Shown: positions 7,093 to 15,333 of the stretch, piece by piece
Layout: every line of letters begins with the position of its first letter
Position numbering within the stretch: position 1 is the stretch's first letter
NCBI RefSeq assembly: GCF_002920535.1
Contig: NZ_PQSS01000033.1
Location: 16,300 to 80,299 of the forward strand
DNA from: Streptomyces sp. Ru71
Lineage (GTDB): Bacteria; Actinomycetota; Actinomycetes; Streptomycetales; Streptomycetaceae
Direction of reading: 5' to 3'
DNA length: 64,000 nucleotides
Position numbers and translations under genes: made by a program
Notes under the pieces: generated by a model
The model's database searches: none
The model's input: only the letters and a program-made list of their open reading frames with translations
Told to the model about the DNA's origin: nothing

Positions 7093-8544
7093 TCAGCTCA
7101 CGCTGAGCGCCGTGTCGTCGATGACGAACGAGGTCTGGAGGGTGGAGCCCTCCGTGCCGGTGAACTTGATCGTGACGGTCTGGCCCGCGTAGCCCGCCAG
7201 GTTGAAGCTGCGCTGCACGTAGCCGCTCGACGCGTTCAGGTTCGAGTAGGTGGCGAGCGTCGACAGCACCGTGCCGCTGCTGTTGAGGACCTGCGCCTTG
7301 AGCGTGTCGTACGCCGTCGTCGTGGTCGTCTCGGCGGTGTCGACGTGCAGGTAGAAGCTCAGCGTGGCCGTGGTGCACCCGGCGGGGACGGTCACCGACT
7401 GCGCGAGCGTGTCGGTGTGGGCCGAGCCGTAGCCGTTCAGCCAGGCCTTGTAGGAGCCGGTGCGGGCGGCTTCGCCGGTGTCGTTGGTGATCACACCGCT
7501 GGAGGCGGTCCAGTAGGTGGCGCCCGACTCGAAGCCGGGGTTGGCCAGCAACTGGCCCGCGGTGCAGGTGCCGCCGCTTCCGCCGCCCCCGGTGCCGGTG
7601 CTCGCGCCGGCGAGCCAGGCGGTGGCGTTCAGGCCGAGCGCTGCGTTGGTGGCGCTGGTGTCGTTCCAGCCGTCGTACAGCGTGTTGCCGCTCTGCCCGG
7701 TGCCGTCGTCGACGGGCGAGCTGTCGCCCCAGAAGGCCACCCGGCCGCTGCCGAAGGTCGACGTGGCGAAGAACGCGCCGGTGTTGCCGGAGTAACCGGT
7801 GCGGTAGAGCAGGCCCTTGACGTTCGGGTTGTCGGCGGGCTTGAGCGTGGCCGTCGTACCGCTGGCGATGAGGCTCTTGGTGACGGTGCCGAAGGAGCCG
7901 TGCAGCACGGGGTCGGCGGGGTCGCTGACGGCGGCCGGGTGGTCGGAGCTGATGCTGAGCGCGTCGATGGAGAAGCCGAACGGGTCGGTGGAGTCGACGC
8001 TGTTGTTCGTCATCAGGTCGTTGAGGATCTCGACCGCGTCCTGGCCGTCGTTGTTGCGGTCGGCCCCGGTGTGGTCCGAGATCATGAACAGTCCGCCGCC
8101 GTTCTTGACGAAGTTCATGATCGCCGTCTTCTCGGCGCTGGAGAAGAGGGTGTTGGGCTCGGGCAGGACCAGGGTGTCGAACTTCGACAGGTCCGTGGCC
8201 GAGGTGCCGCCGTAGCTCAGACTCGAACCCGAGGGCAGCGTCTTCAGGCTGTACTCGCCGGTCTTCTGCAGCGCCACGCCCCAGGAGGACAGGGCACCGG
8301 TCCAGTCCGTCTCGGTGGACGGGGTGGCGTCCTGGCCGAGCGGGTCGGGCTGGCTGGTGGAGATGATCCAGTCCGCGTTCCCGGCGGTCTCGGCGTGCGC
8401 GTTGTCGAACAGGACGCGGTGGGGGGTGGCCGCGTGCGCGGGGGTGGGCGTCGCCGCGGTCTGCAGCGCGGCTCCGGTCAGGCACAGGCCGAGGGCGGCG
8501 AGGACGGTGGTGACCGTGCGGCGGGGTCTGGTCGTTCCGGGCAT
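7093..8544 (-). CDS. Secreted ThuA/DUF4350-like protein with C-terminal binding domain
   Basis: A 483-residue secreted protein. The signal peptide ends around residue 38 (PTPAHA before ATPHR). The N-terminal domain (about 40-320) has the look of a glutamine-amidotransferase-like/DUF4350 fold: VLFDNAHAE at its start, FDTLVLPEPN and NGGGLFMISDHTGAD. A Gly/Ser linker (about 325-340) leads to a C-terminal beta-sandwich module starting LLANPGFESGATYW and ending FVIDDTALSVS. Such modules are common at the end of Streptomyces secreted hydrolases, where they probably bind carbohydrate or protein. Catalytic activity is not established. Its reading frame is uninterrupted and it has its own upstream intergenic region of about 160 nt. 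Confidence 0.82.
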   Translation of the reverse strand: MPGTTRPRRTVTTVLAALGLCLTGAALQTAATPTPAHAATPHRVLFDNAHAETAGNADWIISTSQPDPLGQDATPSTETDWTGALSSWGVALQKTGEYSLKTLPSGSSLSYGGTSATDLSKFDTLVLPEPNTLFSSAEKTAIMNFVKNGGGLFMISDHTGADRNNDGQDAVEILNDLMTNNSVDSTDPFGFSIDALSISSDHPAAVSDPADPVLHGSFGTVTKSLIASGTTATLKPADNPNVKGLLYRTGYSGNTGAFFATSTFGSGRVAFWGDSSPVDDGTGQSGNTLYDGWNDTSATNAALGLNATAWLAGASTGTGGGGSGGTCTAGQLLANPGFESGATYWTASSGVITNDTGEAARTGSYKAWLNGYGSAHTDTLAQSVTVPAGCTTATLSFYLHVDTAETTTTTAYDTLKAQVLNSSGTVLSTLATYSNLNASSGYVQRSFNLAGYAGQTVTIKFTGTEGSTLQTSFVIDDTALSVS

Positions 8545-8704
8545 CCGGCGAACCTCCGGGTGAGGGGGGAGAGAAGGCGGTGCGGGCGCCGATTCTGCGC
8601 GCGTAGAGAACGGGTCGAGCGGGAGTGTTCTACACGCGTGGAGACAGTTGAAAGGTACATGGCATGACGGCCCGGTGAACAGACCGGACGCCGCCCGCCG
8701 TCAC

Positions 8705-9487
8705 TCATCCGGCGTACAGATAGGGCGTCGTCGTGGTCAGCGGCACGAAGCCGAGGCGGCGCAGGATGGGACGGCTCTGGTCGGAGGCGTCGACCTGGAG
8801 GTAGCGGTGGCCGAGAGCGGCGGCGGCGCGGGCGCGTCGTGCGACGAGCGCCCGGTAGATGCCCCGTCCGCGCCAGCCCTCGACGGTTCCGCCGCCCCAC
8901 AGGCCGGCGAAGTCCGTCCCCGGCACCACCTCCATCCGGGCCGCGCTCACCGGGACGTCGCCGGCGAGCGCGACGACGGCCACGACGGTGTCCGGCGCGT
9001 CGGCGAGCCGGTCGAGCATCTGCTGCCGCAGCCGCGAGGCGTCCGTGCCGAACGCCTTCTCGTGCACCTCGGCCACCAGGTCCACGCCCGCCGCGTCGGT
9101 GACGGTCCGCAGGTGGATGCCGTCGGGCGGGTCGACGTACTGCGCCACGGCGGCCGTCTCGGCGACCATCAGCGTCTCCTCGGCCTCCGGGGTGAACCCC
9201 GCCGCCATGAGCAGAGCGCCGAGGCCGGCCGGCTCGTCGTGCCCGTACAGCTTCCACTCGAACTCGCGGCCGAGCGCGGTGTAGTGGGCGATCTGCTCGG
9301 CGATCGCGGCCTCGGCGCCGGCCGCGTCGAGGGCGGACCACAGGACGCCGTTCCATCCGTGGGCGGGCGCGACCTGGCGCACCACGTTCCCGGTCCGCTC
9401 GATCCGGGCGCCGCGACCGTCGGGCCGGGCGTCACGGCGCATCTGACGGTCGTAGTGCGCGCGCAGGGTGAGGTGATCCGTTTCCAT
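8705..9487 (-). CDS. GNAT-family N-acetyltransferase
   Basis: A 260-residue protein whose C-terminal half is a GNAT fold: AGLWGGGTVEGWRGRGIYRALVARRA (about residues 200-222) is the acetyl-CoA-binding motif A (R/Q-x-x-G-x-G/A), followed by YLQVDASDQSRPILRRLGF, a typical end. The N-terminal 110 residues (EFEWKLYGHDEPAGLGALLMAAGF) match the tandem-GNAT type with a degenerate first domain. The start ATG at 9487 (METDHLTLRAHYDRQMR) is preferred to upstream in-frame codons because the preceding sequence is low-complexity. Substrate unknown. Confidence 0.85.
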   Translation of the reverse strand: METDHLTLRAHYDRQMRRDARPDGRGARIERTGNVVRQVAPAHGWNGVLWSALDAAGAEAAIAEQIAHYTALGREFEWKLYGHDEPAGLGALLMAAGFTPEAEETLMVAETAAVAQYVDPPDGIHLRTVTDAAGVDLVAEVHEKAFGTDASRLRQQMLDRLADAPDTVVAVVALAGDVPVSAARMEVVPGTDFAGLWGGGTVEGWRGRGIYRALVARRARAAAALGHRYLQVDASDQSRPILRRLGFVPLTTTTPYLYAG

Positions 9488-9646
9488 GCGGCCACCCCAG
9501 CATCCGGGGACAGCCGGCGGCAACGGGGTTTCGCGCGGAACACCTGCGGCGAGCACTGCCCCCGGTGCGCCGCCGCGCACGCCTGGGCGCTGCGGTGGCC
9601 GCCGGTGGCCGGTGGCCCGGCTGCCGTGGTGGGGCCGGTCGGTCCG

Positions 9647-10330
9647 TCAGCGGCCGGTGCGCGGGCGGAAGCGCCGGTAGAGGGCGGCGCCGCCGAGGAC
9701 CAGAGCCGCGCTCCCGACGGCGGCCGGCAGATCGAGGTCCGAGCCGGTGTGGGCGAGGGACGTCACGGTGTGCCGCGGCGGGGTGTGCGGCGCGGGGCGC
9801 TGCTTCGGGGGCGTCGACGGCCGCGGGGTGGGGTGTTCGACGCCGGGCGACGGATGGCCGCCTGAGTGGTTCACGGACGTGTTCCCGGTGGCGGGGTTGC
9901 CGACGCCGACGACGTTCACACTGTTGCCGCTGACGTTCACCGGCAGGTGCACGGGCAGCTGGACGCCGTTGCCGGAGAGCACGCCCGGGGAGCCGGCCGT
10001 GTCCGCGCCGGCCCGCGCGCCGCCGGCCGTACCGGAGCGGGAGGCGCCCGAGGCGCCGGAGCCCGGGCCCGGGCCCGGGGAGCCGGAGTCGGAGGTGTTC
10101 GCGCAGCTGTTGCCCGCCGCCGGGTTGAGCACGCCGGCCACGCTCACCGTGTTCCCGCACACGTTCACCGGCACGTGCACCGGGAGCTGGAGGGTGTTGC
10201 CGGAGACCAGCCCGGGTGAGCCGGCGGCGGTGCCGTCCGCCCCGGAGTCGGCGTACGCCGCTCCCGCCACGGCCATCGCGCCCGAGGCGGCGGCGACGGC
10301 GATCAGACCGTTTCGGGTAACCCGTTTCAT
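9647..10330 (-). CDS. Long chaplin with two chaplin domains and an LAHTG sortase signal
   Basis: A 227-residue cell-surface amyloid-forming protein of the ChpA/B/C type, which coats aerial hyphae and lowers surface tension. A signal peptide (about 1-27, ending AAYA) is followed by chaplin domain 1 (about 36-80; VNVCGNTVSVAGVLNPAAGNSCAN with Cys58 and Cys76) and chaplin domain 2 (about 114-155). A Pro/Thr-rich wall-spanning linker, the sortase motif LAHTG (192-196), a hydrophobic anchor and a basic tail complete it. In domain 2 both cysteines are serine (Ser134, Ser152), so it cannot make the usual intradomain disulfide. Its mRNA leader carries a 10-bp hairpin. Covalent wall anchoring by a class E sortase is expected. 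Confidence 0.95.
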   Translation of the reverse strand: MKRVTRNGLIAVAAASGAMAVAGAAYADSGADGTAAGSPGLVSGNTLQLPVHVPVNVCGNTVSVAGVLNPAAGNSCANTSDSGSPGPGPGSGASGASRSGTAGGARAGADTAGSPGVLSGNGVQLPVHLPVNVSGNSVNVVGVGNPATGNTSVNHSGGHPSPGVEHPTPRPSTPPKQRPAPHTPPRHTVTSLAHTGSDLDLPAAVGSAALVLGGAALYRRFRPRTGR

Positions 10331-10353
10331 AGGTTCCCTGCCTTCCAGACGTG

Positions 10354-10375
10354 GGTGCGGGCGCTCGCCCGCACC
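10354..10375 (-). promoter_or_regulatory. Stable hairpin in the chaplin mRNA leader
   Basis: Perfect 10-bp arms GGTGCGGGCG (10354-10363) and CGCCCGCACC (10366-10375) with a 2-nt centre lie 24-45 nt upstream of the chaplin ATG, between the ribosome site and any upstream promoter. It could be a protein-binding site in DNA or an RNA element affecting chaplin translation or stability. By-eye observation. Confidence 0.5.
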
Positions 10376-10582
10376 GACTGAAACGCAGACGAAGGGTCCT
10401 GGTTATGGCGTATCGGACGTTCATTGTTTCTTCACCCCATCGAGCGTCCTGTTTGTCGAACAAGCGGTAAAGACGCCCGGCTCCTTGCCCTCCATGGCAC
10501 GACGGGCGGGGCGCGCGAGGCCCGCTTATGGTGGGCGAGGGCGCCGATCCCGGTCCGCGACGGGGCGCCCTGGGAGGCATGG

Positions 10583-12169
10583 ATGCTGTCCGAGGTATCG
10601 ACGCGGTCCGCGGCGATACGCCGCTGCGCGCTCTCCGGAGCCCTGGGGCTCGCCCTGCTGGGCTCCGGAGTGCCGGTGGCGCACGCCGGTCCCGAGCCCG
10701 ATCTGAGCCGTTTCTACGAACAGAAGATCACCTGGGGCAGATGCCAGGGCGACGGCATGCCCAGGGATCTGCAGTGCGGGAAGATCACTGTCCCGCTCGA
10801 CTACGCCCGCCCCGGTGCGGGCAAGCTCGACCTGGCCCTCGCCCGCTATCGCGCGACGGGGCATCGGCGCGGCTCGGTGGTGCTGAACTTCGGCGGGCCC
10901 GGCGGAGCGGGTGTGCCTCAGCTCGCCGAGAGCGGCAAGGACTTCATGGGGCTCACCAACGGCTACGACGTGGTGACGTTCGACCCCCGCGGCGTCGGCC
11001 GCTCCTCCCCGGTCAGCTGCGGCGAGGGCGAGGACGACGCGTTCGCCGCGGCGGCAGGCGACGACGGCCTGGCCGACCCGCGCGCCGCACTGGAGCAGCT
11101 GCGCCGGGCGGCCGCGGCCTGCGCCCGGCACTCGGGGCCGGTGCTGCGGCACATCGGCACGGTCGACGCGTCCCGGGACCTGGACGTGATGCGCGCGGCA
11201 CTGGGCGACGACAAGCTCAACTACCTCGGCTTCTCCTACGGCACCCGGCTCGGCGCGGTGTACGCGACGCAGTTCCCCGACAAGGTGGGCCGGATGGCGC
11301 TGGACGGCGTGGACACCCTGACCGAGCCGCTGGCCCAGCAGGGCATCGCGGGGGCGCAGGGACAGCAGGTGGCGCTGGAGGATTTCGTCGACTGGTGCGT
11401 CAAGGACATCGCGTGCCCGCTCGGGCAGGACGCGCGCTCGGCCCGCGAGCAGGTCGTGAAGCTGGTCCGCTCGATGGACGAGGACCCGGTGCCGAGCGAC
11501 TTCGGCAAGCCGTTCTCCGGCCAGGACCTGGTGGGCGCGATCGGGCAGGCGCTGTACAGCACACAGCTGTGGCCGTCGCTGGAGCGGGCGCTGGCGGAGC
11601 TGGTCGAGGACGGCGACACCAGCGGCGTCATGGGCTTCACCTCGGGCGGCTTCGCGCCGCCGGTCCGGCGCGACCCGGGCGACCGGGGCGGCGGTGGGCT
11701 GACGGACGCCGAGGACGTGCCGCTGGACAACCTGCCCGCGGCGCTGATGGCGATCAACTGCGCCGACGACCCGGACCGCCCCTCCGCCGAACGGCTCACC
11801 GCGGACCTGGGCCGGCTGCGCGCCGCCTACGAGCAGGCCTCCCCCGTGTTCGGCCGGTTCCGGCTGGCGCAGGTGCTGATGTGCTACGGCCGCCCCAAGG
11901 GCACCGACTTCGTGCGCGAGAAGGTCAAGGACCTGCACACGCCGAGGATGCTGCTCGTCGGGACCCGGGGCGACCCGGCCACGCCGTACCGCTGGACGAC
12001 GGAGACCGCCGAGCGGCTGGGCTCCTCGGCGGTGGTGCTGGACAACCGGGGTGACGGGCACACCGGCTACGCGTCGTCCAAGTGTGTGCACCGCAAGGTC
12101 GACGACTTCCTGCTGTACGGCTCGCTGCCGGCCAGCGGCAGCTCGTGCGGGCGGGACGAGGACGACTGA
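10583..12169 (+). CDS. Secreted tripeptidyl aminopeptidase-like alpha/beta hydrolase (TAP family)
   Basis: A 528-residue serine peptidase of the SlpD/E-Tap type, which removes short N-terminal peptides from extracellular substrates. The signal peptide (RRCALSGALGLALLGSG...AHA) ends near residue 37. The oxyanion region is LNFGGPGGAGVP, the nucleophile is the Ser of GFSYGTRLG, the acid is in LVGTRGDPATPYRW and the catalytic His in GDGHTGYASSKC; a C-terminal TAP-like domain is present. Several paired cysteines fit an exported protein. The ATG at 10583 was chosen because GGGAGG lies 6-11 bases upstream (10572-10577) and the signal peptide then starts properly. Monocistronic. Confidence 0.92.
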   Translation: MLSEVSTRSAAIRRCALSGALGLALLGSGVPVAHAGPEPDLSRFYEQKITWGRCQGDGMPRDLQCGKITVPLDYARPGAGKLDLALARYRATGHRRGSVVLNFGGPGGAGVPQLAESGKDFMGLTNGYDVVTFDPRGVGRSSPVSCGEGEDDAFAAAAGDDGLADPRAALEQLRRAAAACARHSGPVLRHIGTVDASRDLDVMRAALGDDKLNYLGFSYGTRLGAVYATQFPDKVGRMALDGVDTLTEPLAQQGIAGAQGQQVALEDFVDWCVKDIACPLGQDARSAREQVVKLVRSMDEDPVPSDFGKPFSGQDLVGAIGQALYSTQLWPSLERALAELVEDGDTSGVMGFTSGGFAPPVRRDPGDRGGGGLTDAEDVPLDNLPAALMAINCADDPDRPSAERLTADLGRLRAAYEQASPVFGRFRLAQVLMCYGRPKGTDFVREKVKDLHTPRMLLVGTRGDPATPYRWTTETAERLGSSAVVLDNRGDGHTGYASSKCVHRKVDDFLLYGSLPASGSSCGRDEDD

Positions 12170-12188
12170 GCACCGCGGCCGCTGCCGC

Positions 12189-12968
12189 TCAGGCGGCGTG
12201 CCCGGTGACGAACCCGTCGATCAGCCTCGTCAGTATGTGCGGCTTCTCCACGGGGAGTTCGTGCCCGGCGTCGACGAGGCGGACCACGGCGTCCGGGTAG
12301 GCCGTCGCCATGCGCAGCATCTGCGCGACCGGCAGCTGGACGTCGTGGCTGCCGTGTACGAGCAGGGTGGGTGTGCGGATCTCGCCGACCCGGTCGAGGA
12401 CGTCGAAGGCGCGCATGGCGCCGTAGAGGGTCATGACGACCTCGCGCGGTATCGCGGCGGAGGCCTCGACGTACCGGCGGATCTCCTCGCGCGGGTGGCC
12501 GGGCGCGAAGGCCCGCTGGATGTTGGCGGCGACGAAGAGCCGGTAGGGCACGAGCGTGGACGCCGCCATCAGCAGGCCCCTGGCCCGGCTGTAGGTCATG
12601 CGGCTGATGGAGTTCACGAGCACCATCCGCTCGACGCGCTCGGGCTGGGACAGGGCGATGGTCTGCGCGATCATCCCGCCCATGGAGTGGCCGACGAGCA
12701 CGCACCGCCGCACCTGGAGGTGGTCGAGCAGCGCGAGCACGTCCGCGGCCAGCTCCGCGATGGTGCCCACGCCCGCGCCGCTGCTCTCGCCGTGTCCGCG
12801 CAGGTCGAGGCGGATCACCCGGCGCCGCTCGGCGAAGTGGCCGAGCTGGTGGTCCCAGCGGTGCCGGTCGGCCGTCCAGCCGTGCACGAACACCAGGGGC
12901 GCGGCGCCGTCGCGGGGCCCCTCGTCGTCGTACGTGAGTGTGGCGCCGTCGACCTCTAGCTGCGGCAT
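12189..12968 (-). CDS. Alpha/beta-fold hydrolase
   Basis: A 259-residue cytoplasmic hydrolase. Motifs: FVHGWTADRHRWD (oxyanion loop, about residues 28-40), nucleophile Ser in VGHSMGGMIA (about 92-101), Asp in LVHGSHDVQLP and His in DAGHELPVE near the C-terminus, so the catalytic triad is complete. It resembles 3-oxoadipate enol-lactonase/haloperoxidase-like members; the substrate cannot be inferred. The start codon ATG at 12968 follows GGAGACTCCC. A palindrome just upstream suggests a dedicated repressor. Confidence 0.9.
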   Translation of the reverse strand: MPQLEVDGATLTYDDEGPRDGAAPLVFVHGWTADRHRWDHQLGHFAERRRVIRLDLRGHGESSGAGVGTIAELAADVLALLDHLQVRRCVLVGHSMGGMIAQTIALSQPERVERMVLVNSISRMTYSRARGLLMAASTLVPYRLFVAANIQRAFAPGHPREEIRRYVEASAAIPREVVMTLYGAMRAFDVLDRVGEIRTPTLLVHGSHDVQLPVAQMLRMATAYPDAVVRLVDAGHELPVEKPHILTRLIDGFVTGHAA

Positions 12969-12990
12969 GGGAGTCTCCTGCGAGCAGTCC

Positions 12991-13033
12991 GGTTACTGGC
13001 GAGTAGCCTAGCTGTACGCCCGGCGCACGTCAC
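12991..13033 (-). promoter_or_regulatory. Candidate promoter and operator of the alpha/beta hydrolase gene
   Basis: Read on the minus strand, GTGACG (13033-13028) and TAGGCT (13011-13006) with 16 bp between them form a plausible sigma-70-type promoter. Overlapping its -10 and start region, 12991-13008 is the inverted repeat GGTTACT-GGCG-AGTAGCC (TACT...AGTA exact, one mismatch in the outer bases). This geometry fits repression by a TetR-type dimer not encoded next to it. Confidence 0.5.
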
Positions 13034-13115
13034 CGCCGTCGAGCCGGCGCTCTCGTCCGGACCCGTCCCCGTTACCCCAAATGCCCGATACGCGAATCGG
13101 CCCTATGGTGCTGTC

Positions 13116-14204
13116 ATGGAGCACGCACTCAGCCCTGCAACTCTCGCCGAACTGCGCCGACCGCGCCCGTATCCGGCGGTGTCCGTGCTGACGCCGACGC
13201 ACCGCCGGGAACCCGACAACGCCCAGGACCGGGTCCGGCTGCGCAATGTCGTGGCCGAGGCCAAGCGCCGGCTGGAGGCCGATCCGGCGGTCAGCCGGGA
13301 GCGCCGCGCCGAGGTCGCGCGCGAGCTGGACCGGGCACTGGCCGAGGTGGACCTGACCCACGCCGAGGACGGGCTGGTGATCTTCGCCGCTCCCGGTGAG
13401 CACCAGGTGTGGTCGCTGGCCCGCCCGGTGCCCGAGCGGGTGGTGCTGTCGGACACCTTCCTCACCCGCAACCTGGTCTCCGCCCAGGCCGCCGACCGGC
13501 CGTTCTGGGTGCTGTCGGTCTCCGCCGACCGCGTCGCACTGTGGAGCGGCGGCCACGACCGGGTCGCCGAGGACCGCTCCGGCGGCTTCCCGCGCACCCG
13601 CGACCGGCAGAACTTCGACGCCGAGCGCCAGGAGCAGGTCGGCGACGCCCGGATCCGCGACGAGGGCACCCGCCAGTTCCTGCGGGAGGCCGACACCGCG
13701 ATGGCCGAGGTGCTGCGCGACGACCCCCGGCCGGTGTACGTCACCGGCGAGCAGGCCGCGCTGTCCCTGTTCGACGATGTCGGCACGGTCGCCAAGTGCG
13801 CGGTGCACATCCGGCACGGCGGACTGGCGCACGCCTCGCCCGAGGCGGTGTGGCAGGCCGTACGGCCGGTCGTCGTGGAGCAGCAGCGCAAGACGGCCGA
13901 CTCCGTCGCGCAGGAGCTCGAAGCGGCCCGCGGGCGGCGGGCGTTCGCGGCCGGCCTGGACGAGATCTGGCGCAGCGCCCGTGAGGCCCGGGTGCGGCTG
14001 CTCGCCGTCGAGGAGAACTACCGGGTGACGGTCGTCGATGCCGGCGACCACCTGGAGCCCGCGGCGGACGGCGAACTCGACGCCCGCGAGGACATCGTCG
14101 ACGAGATCGTCGAGCAGTGCCTGGAGACCGGCGCGGACGTGCGGTTCGTCCCCGACGGCTCGCTGGGCGACGCGGAGGGCATCGCGGGCGTCCTGCGGTT
14201 CTGA
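13116..14204 (+). CDS. baeRF-type (eRF1/Pelota-like) domain protein
   Basis: A 362-residue protein beginning with the YPAVSVLTPTHRREPDNAQDRVRLRN motif and containing QNFDAERQEQVGDARIRDEGTRQFLREAD and, at the end, DIVDEIVEQCLETGADVRFVPDGSL. This layout is that of the bacterial archaeo-eukaryotic release-factor-like (baeRF) proteins, annotated variously as hypothetical or chemotaxis protein in Streptomyces. The family is suspected to act on ribosomes or in stress resistance, without firm biochemical proof. No membrane segment. Divergent from the hydrolase gene upstream; no obvious operon partner. Confidence 0.8.
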   Translation: MEHALSPATLAELRRPRPYPAVSVLTPTHRREPDNAQDRVRLRNVVAEAKRRLEADPAVSRERRAEVARELDRALAEVDLTHAEDGLVIFAAPGEHQVWSLARPVPERVVLSDTFLTRNLVSAQAADRPFWVLSVSADRVALWSGGHDRVAEDRSGGFPRTRDRQNFDAERQEQVGDARIRDEGTRQFLREADTAMAEVLRDDPRPVYVTGEQAALSLFDDVGTVAKCAVHIRHGGLAHASPEAVWQAVRPVVVEQQRKTADSVAQELEAARGRRAFAAGLDEIWRSAREARVRLLAVEENYRVTVVDAGDHLEPAADGELDAREDIVDEIVEQCLETGADVRFVPDGSLGDAEGIAGVLRF

Positions 14205-14298
14205 GCCGCCGGGTTCGCCTCCCGGGCCGCCTTGACGGCCGTGGCACCCTGGGTCGCGTGCGCCGCCGGGCCGTGCGCACGCGACCGGGGAAGGAGCC

Positions 14299-15333
14299 GT
14301 GGGATACGTGGCAGAGCCGTTGGGTGTGGCCGTACTGGGCGCGGGGCACATGGGGGCCGACCACATACGCCGTCTGGACCGGGTGGTGAGCGGGGCGCGG
14401 GTCGCCGCCGTGGCCGACCCGGACACCGGGCGGGCGAAGGAAGCGGCCGCCGGGATCGACCAGGTGAGCGTGCACGCGGAGGCCGAGGCCGCAATGGACG
14501 CCCCGGGCGTGGCGGCGGTGCTGATCGCCTCCCCCGGCCCGGCGCACGAGGAGGCCCTGCGGGCGGCGTTCGCGCGCGGGCTGCCGGTGCTGTGCGAGAA
14601 GCCGATGGTGCCGGACTCCGCCGGTGCGCTGCGGGTGGTGGAGGCGGAGGCGCGGCTCGGCCGGCGCCTGGCGCAGATCGGCTTCATGCGCCGCTACGAC
14701 GCCGGGTACCAGCACCTGAAGTCCCTGCTGGACGGCGGCTCGCTGGGCCGGCCGCTGATGCTGCACTGCGTCCACCGCAACGTCTCCTCGCCGCCCGGTT
14801 TCACCAGCGCCATGCTGGTCAACAGCTCTCTCTCGCACGAGATCGACGCGGCGCGCTGGCTGCTGGGGCAGGAGCTGACCGCGGTGACCGTGCTGCGCCC
14901 GCGCTCCTCGGCGGCCGCCCCCGAGGGGCTGGTCGACCCGCAGTTCGTGCTGTTCGAGACCGAGCGGGGCGCCCTGGTCGACGTCGAGGTGTTCGTCAAC
15001 TGCGGCTTCGGCTACCAGGTGCGCTGCGAGGCCGTCTGCGAGGCGGGCAGCGCGCGGATCGGCGAGGAGCACGGCATGGCGGTCACCGCGCGGGGCGGCG
15101 CGGGGGTCGAGGTGCCGCAGGACTACCTGGTGCGGTTCGCGGACGCCTACGACCGTGAGGTGCAGGCCTGGGTCGACGCCATCCGCCGGGGCCGGGTCAC
15201 CGGCCCCGGCGCCTGGGACGGCTATACCGCCTCCGTGGTCGCCGAGGCCGGGGTGCGCTCGCTGGAGCACGGCGGGCGGGTGAGCGTCGAACTCGCCCCG
15301 CGCCCGCCGCTGTACGGGCCGGTCAGCCGCTGA
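14299..15333 (+). CDS. Gfo/Idh/MocA-family oxidoreductase (inositol 2-dehydrogenase-like)
   Basis: A 344-residue NAD(P)-dependent dehydrogenase. The Rossmann motif GAGHMGADH is at residues about 15-23, the cofactor-binding CEKPM near residue 98 (VLCEKPMVPD), and the C-terminal beta-sheet domain contains SLSHEIDAARWLLG, with the conserved His of the substrate site. Sugar or inositol dehydrogenation is the family role; the exact substrate is unknown. GTG start at 14299 after AAGGAG. The last 11 bases overlap the 3' end of the convergent phospholipase C remnant. Confidence 0.9.
   Translation: MGYVAEPLGVAVLGAGHMGADHIRRLDRVVSGARVAAVADPDTGRAKEAAAGIDQVSVHAEAEAAMDAPGVAAVLIASPGPAHEEALRAAFARGLPVLCEKPMVPDSAGALRVVEAEARLGRRLAQIGFMRRYDAGYQHLKSLLDGGSLGRPLMLHCVHRNVSSPPGFTSAMLVNSSLSHEIDAARWLLGQELTAVTVLRPRSSAAAPEGLVDPQFVLFETERGALVDVEVFVNCGFGYQVRCEAVCEAGSARIGEEHGMAVTARGGAGVEVPQDYLVRFADAYDREVQAWVDAIRRGRVTGPGAWDGYTASVVAEAGVRSLEHGGRVSVELAPRPPLYGPVSR

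Noticed and set aside
7780..7800. TTA in the ThuA-like secreted protein gene
   Set aside because: It spans GGT-TAC in the coding frame, so it is not a TTA codon.
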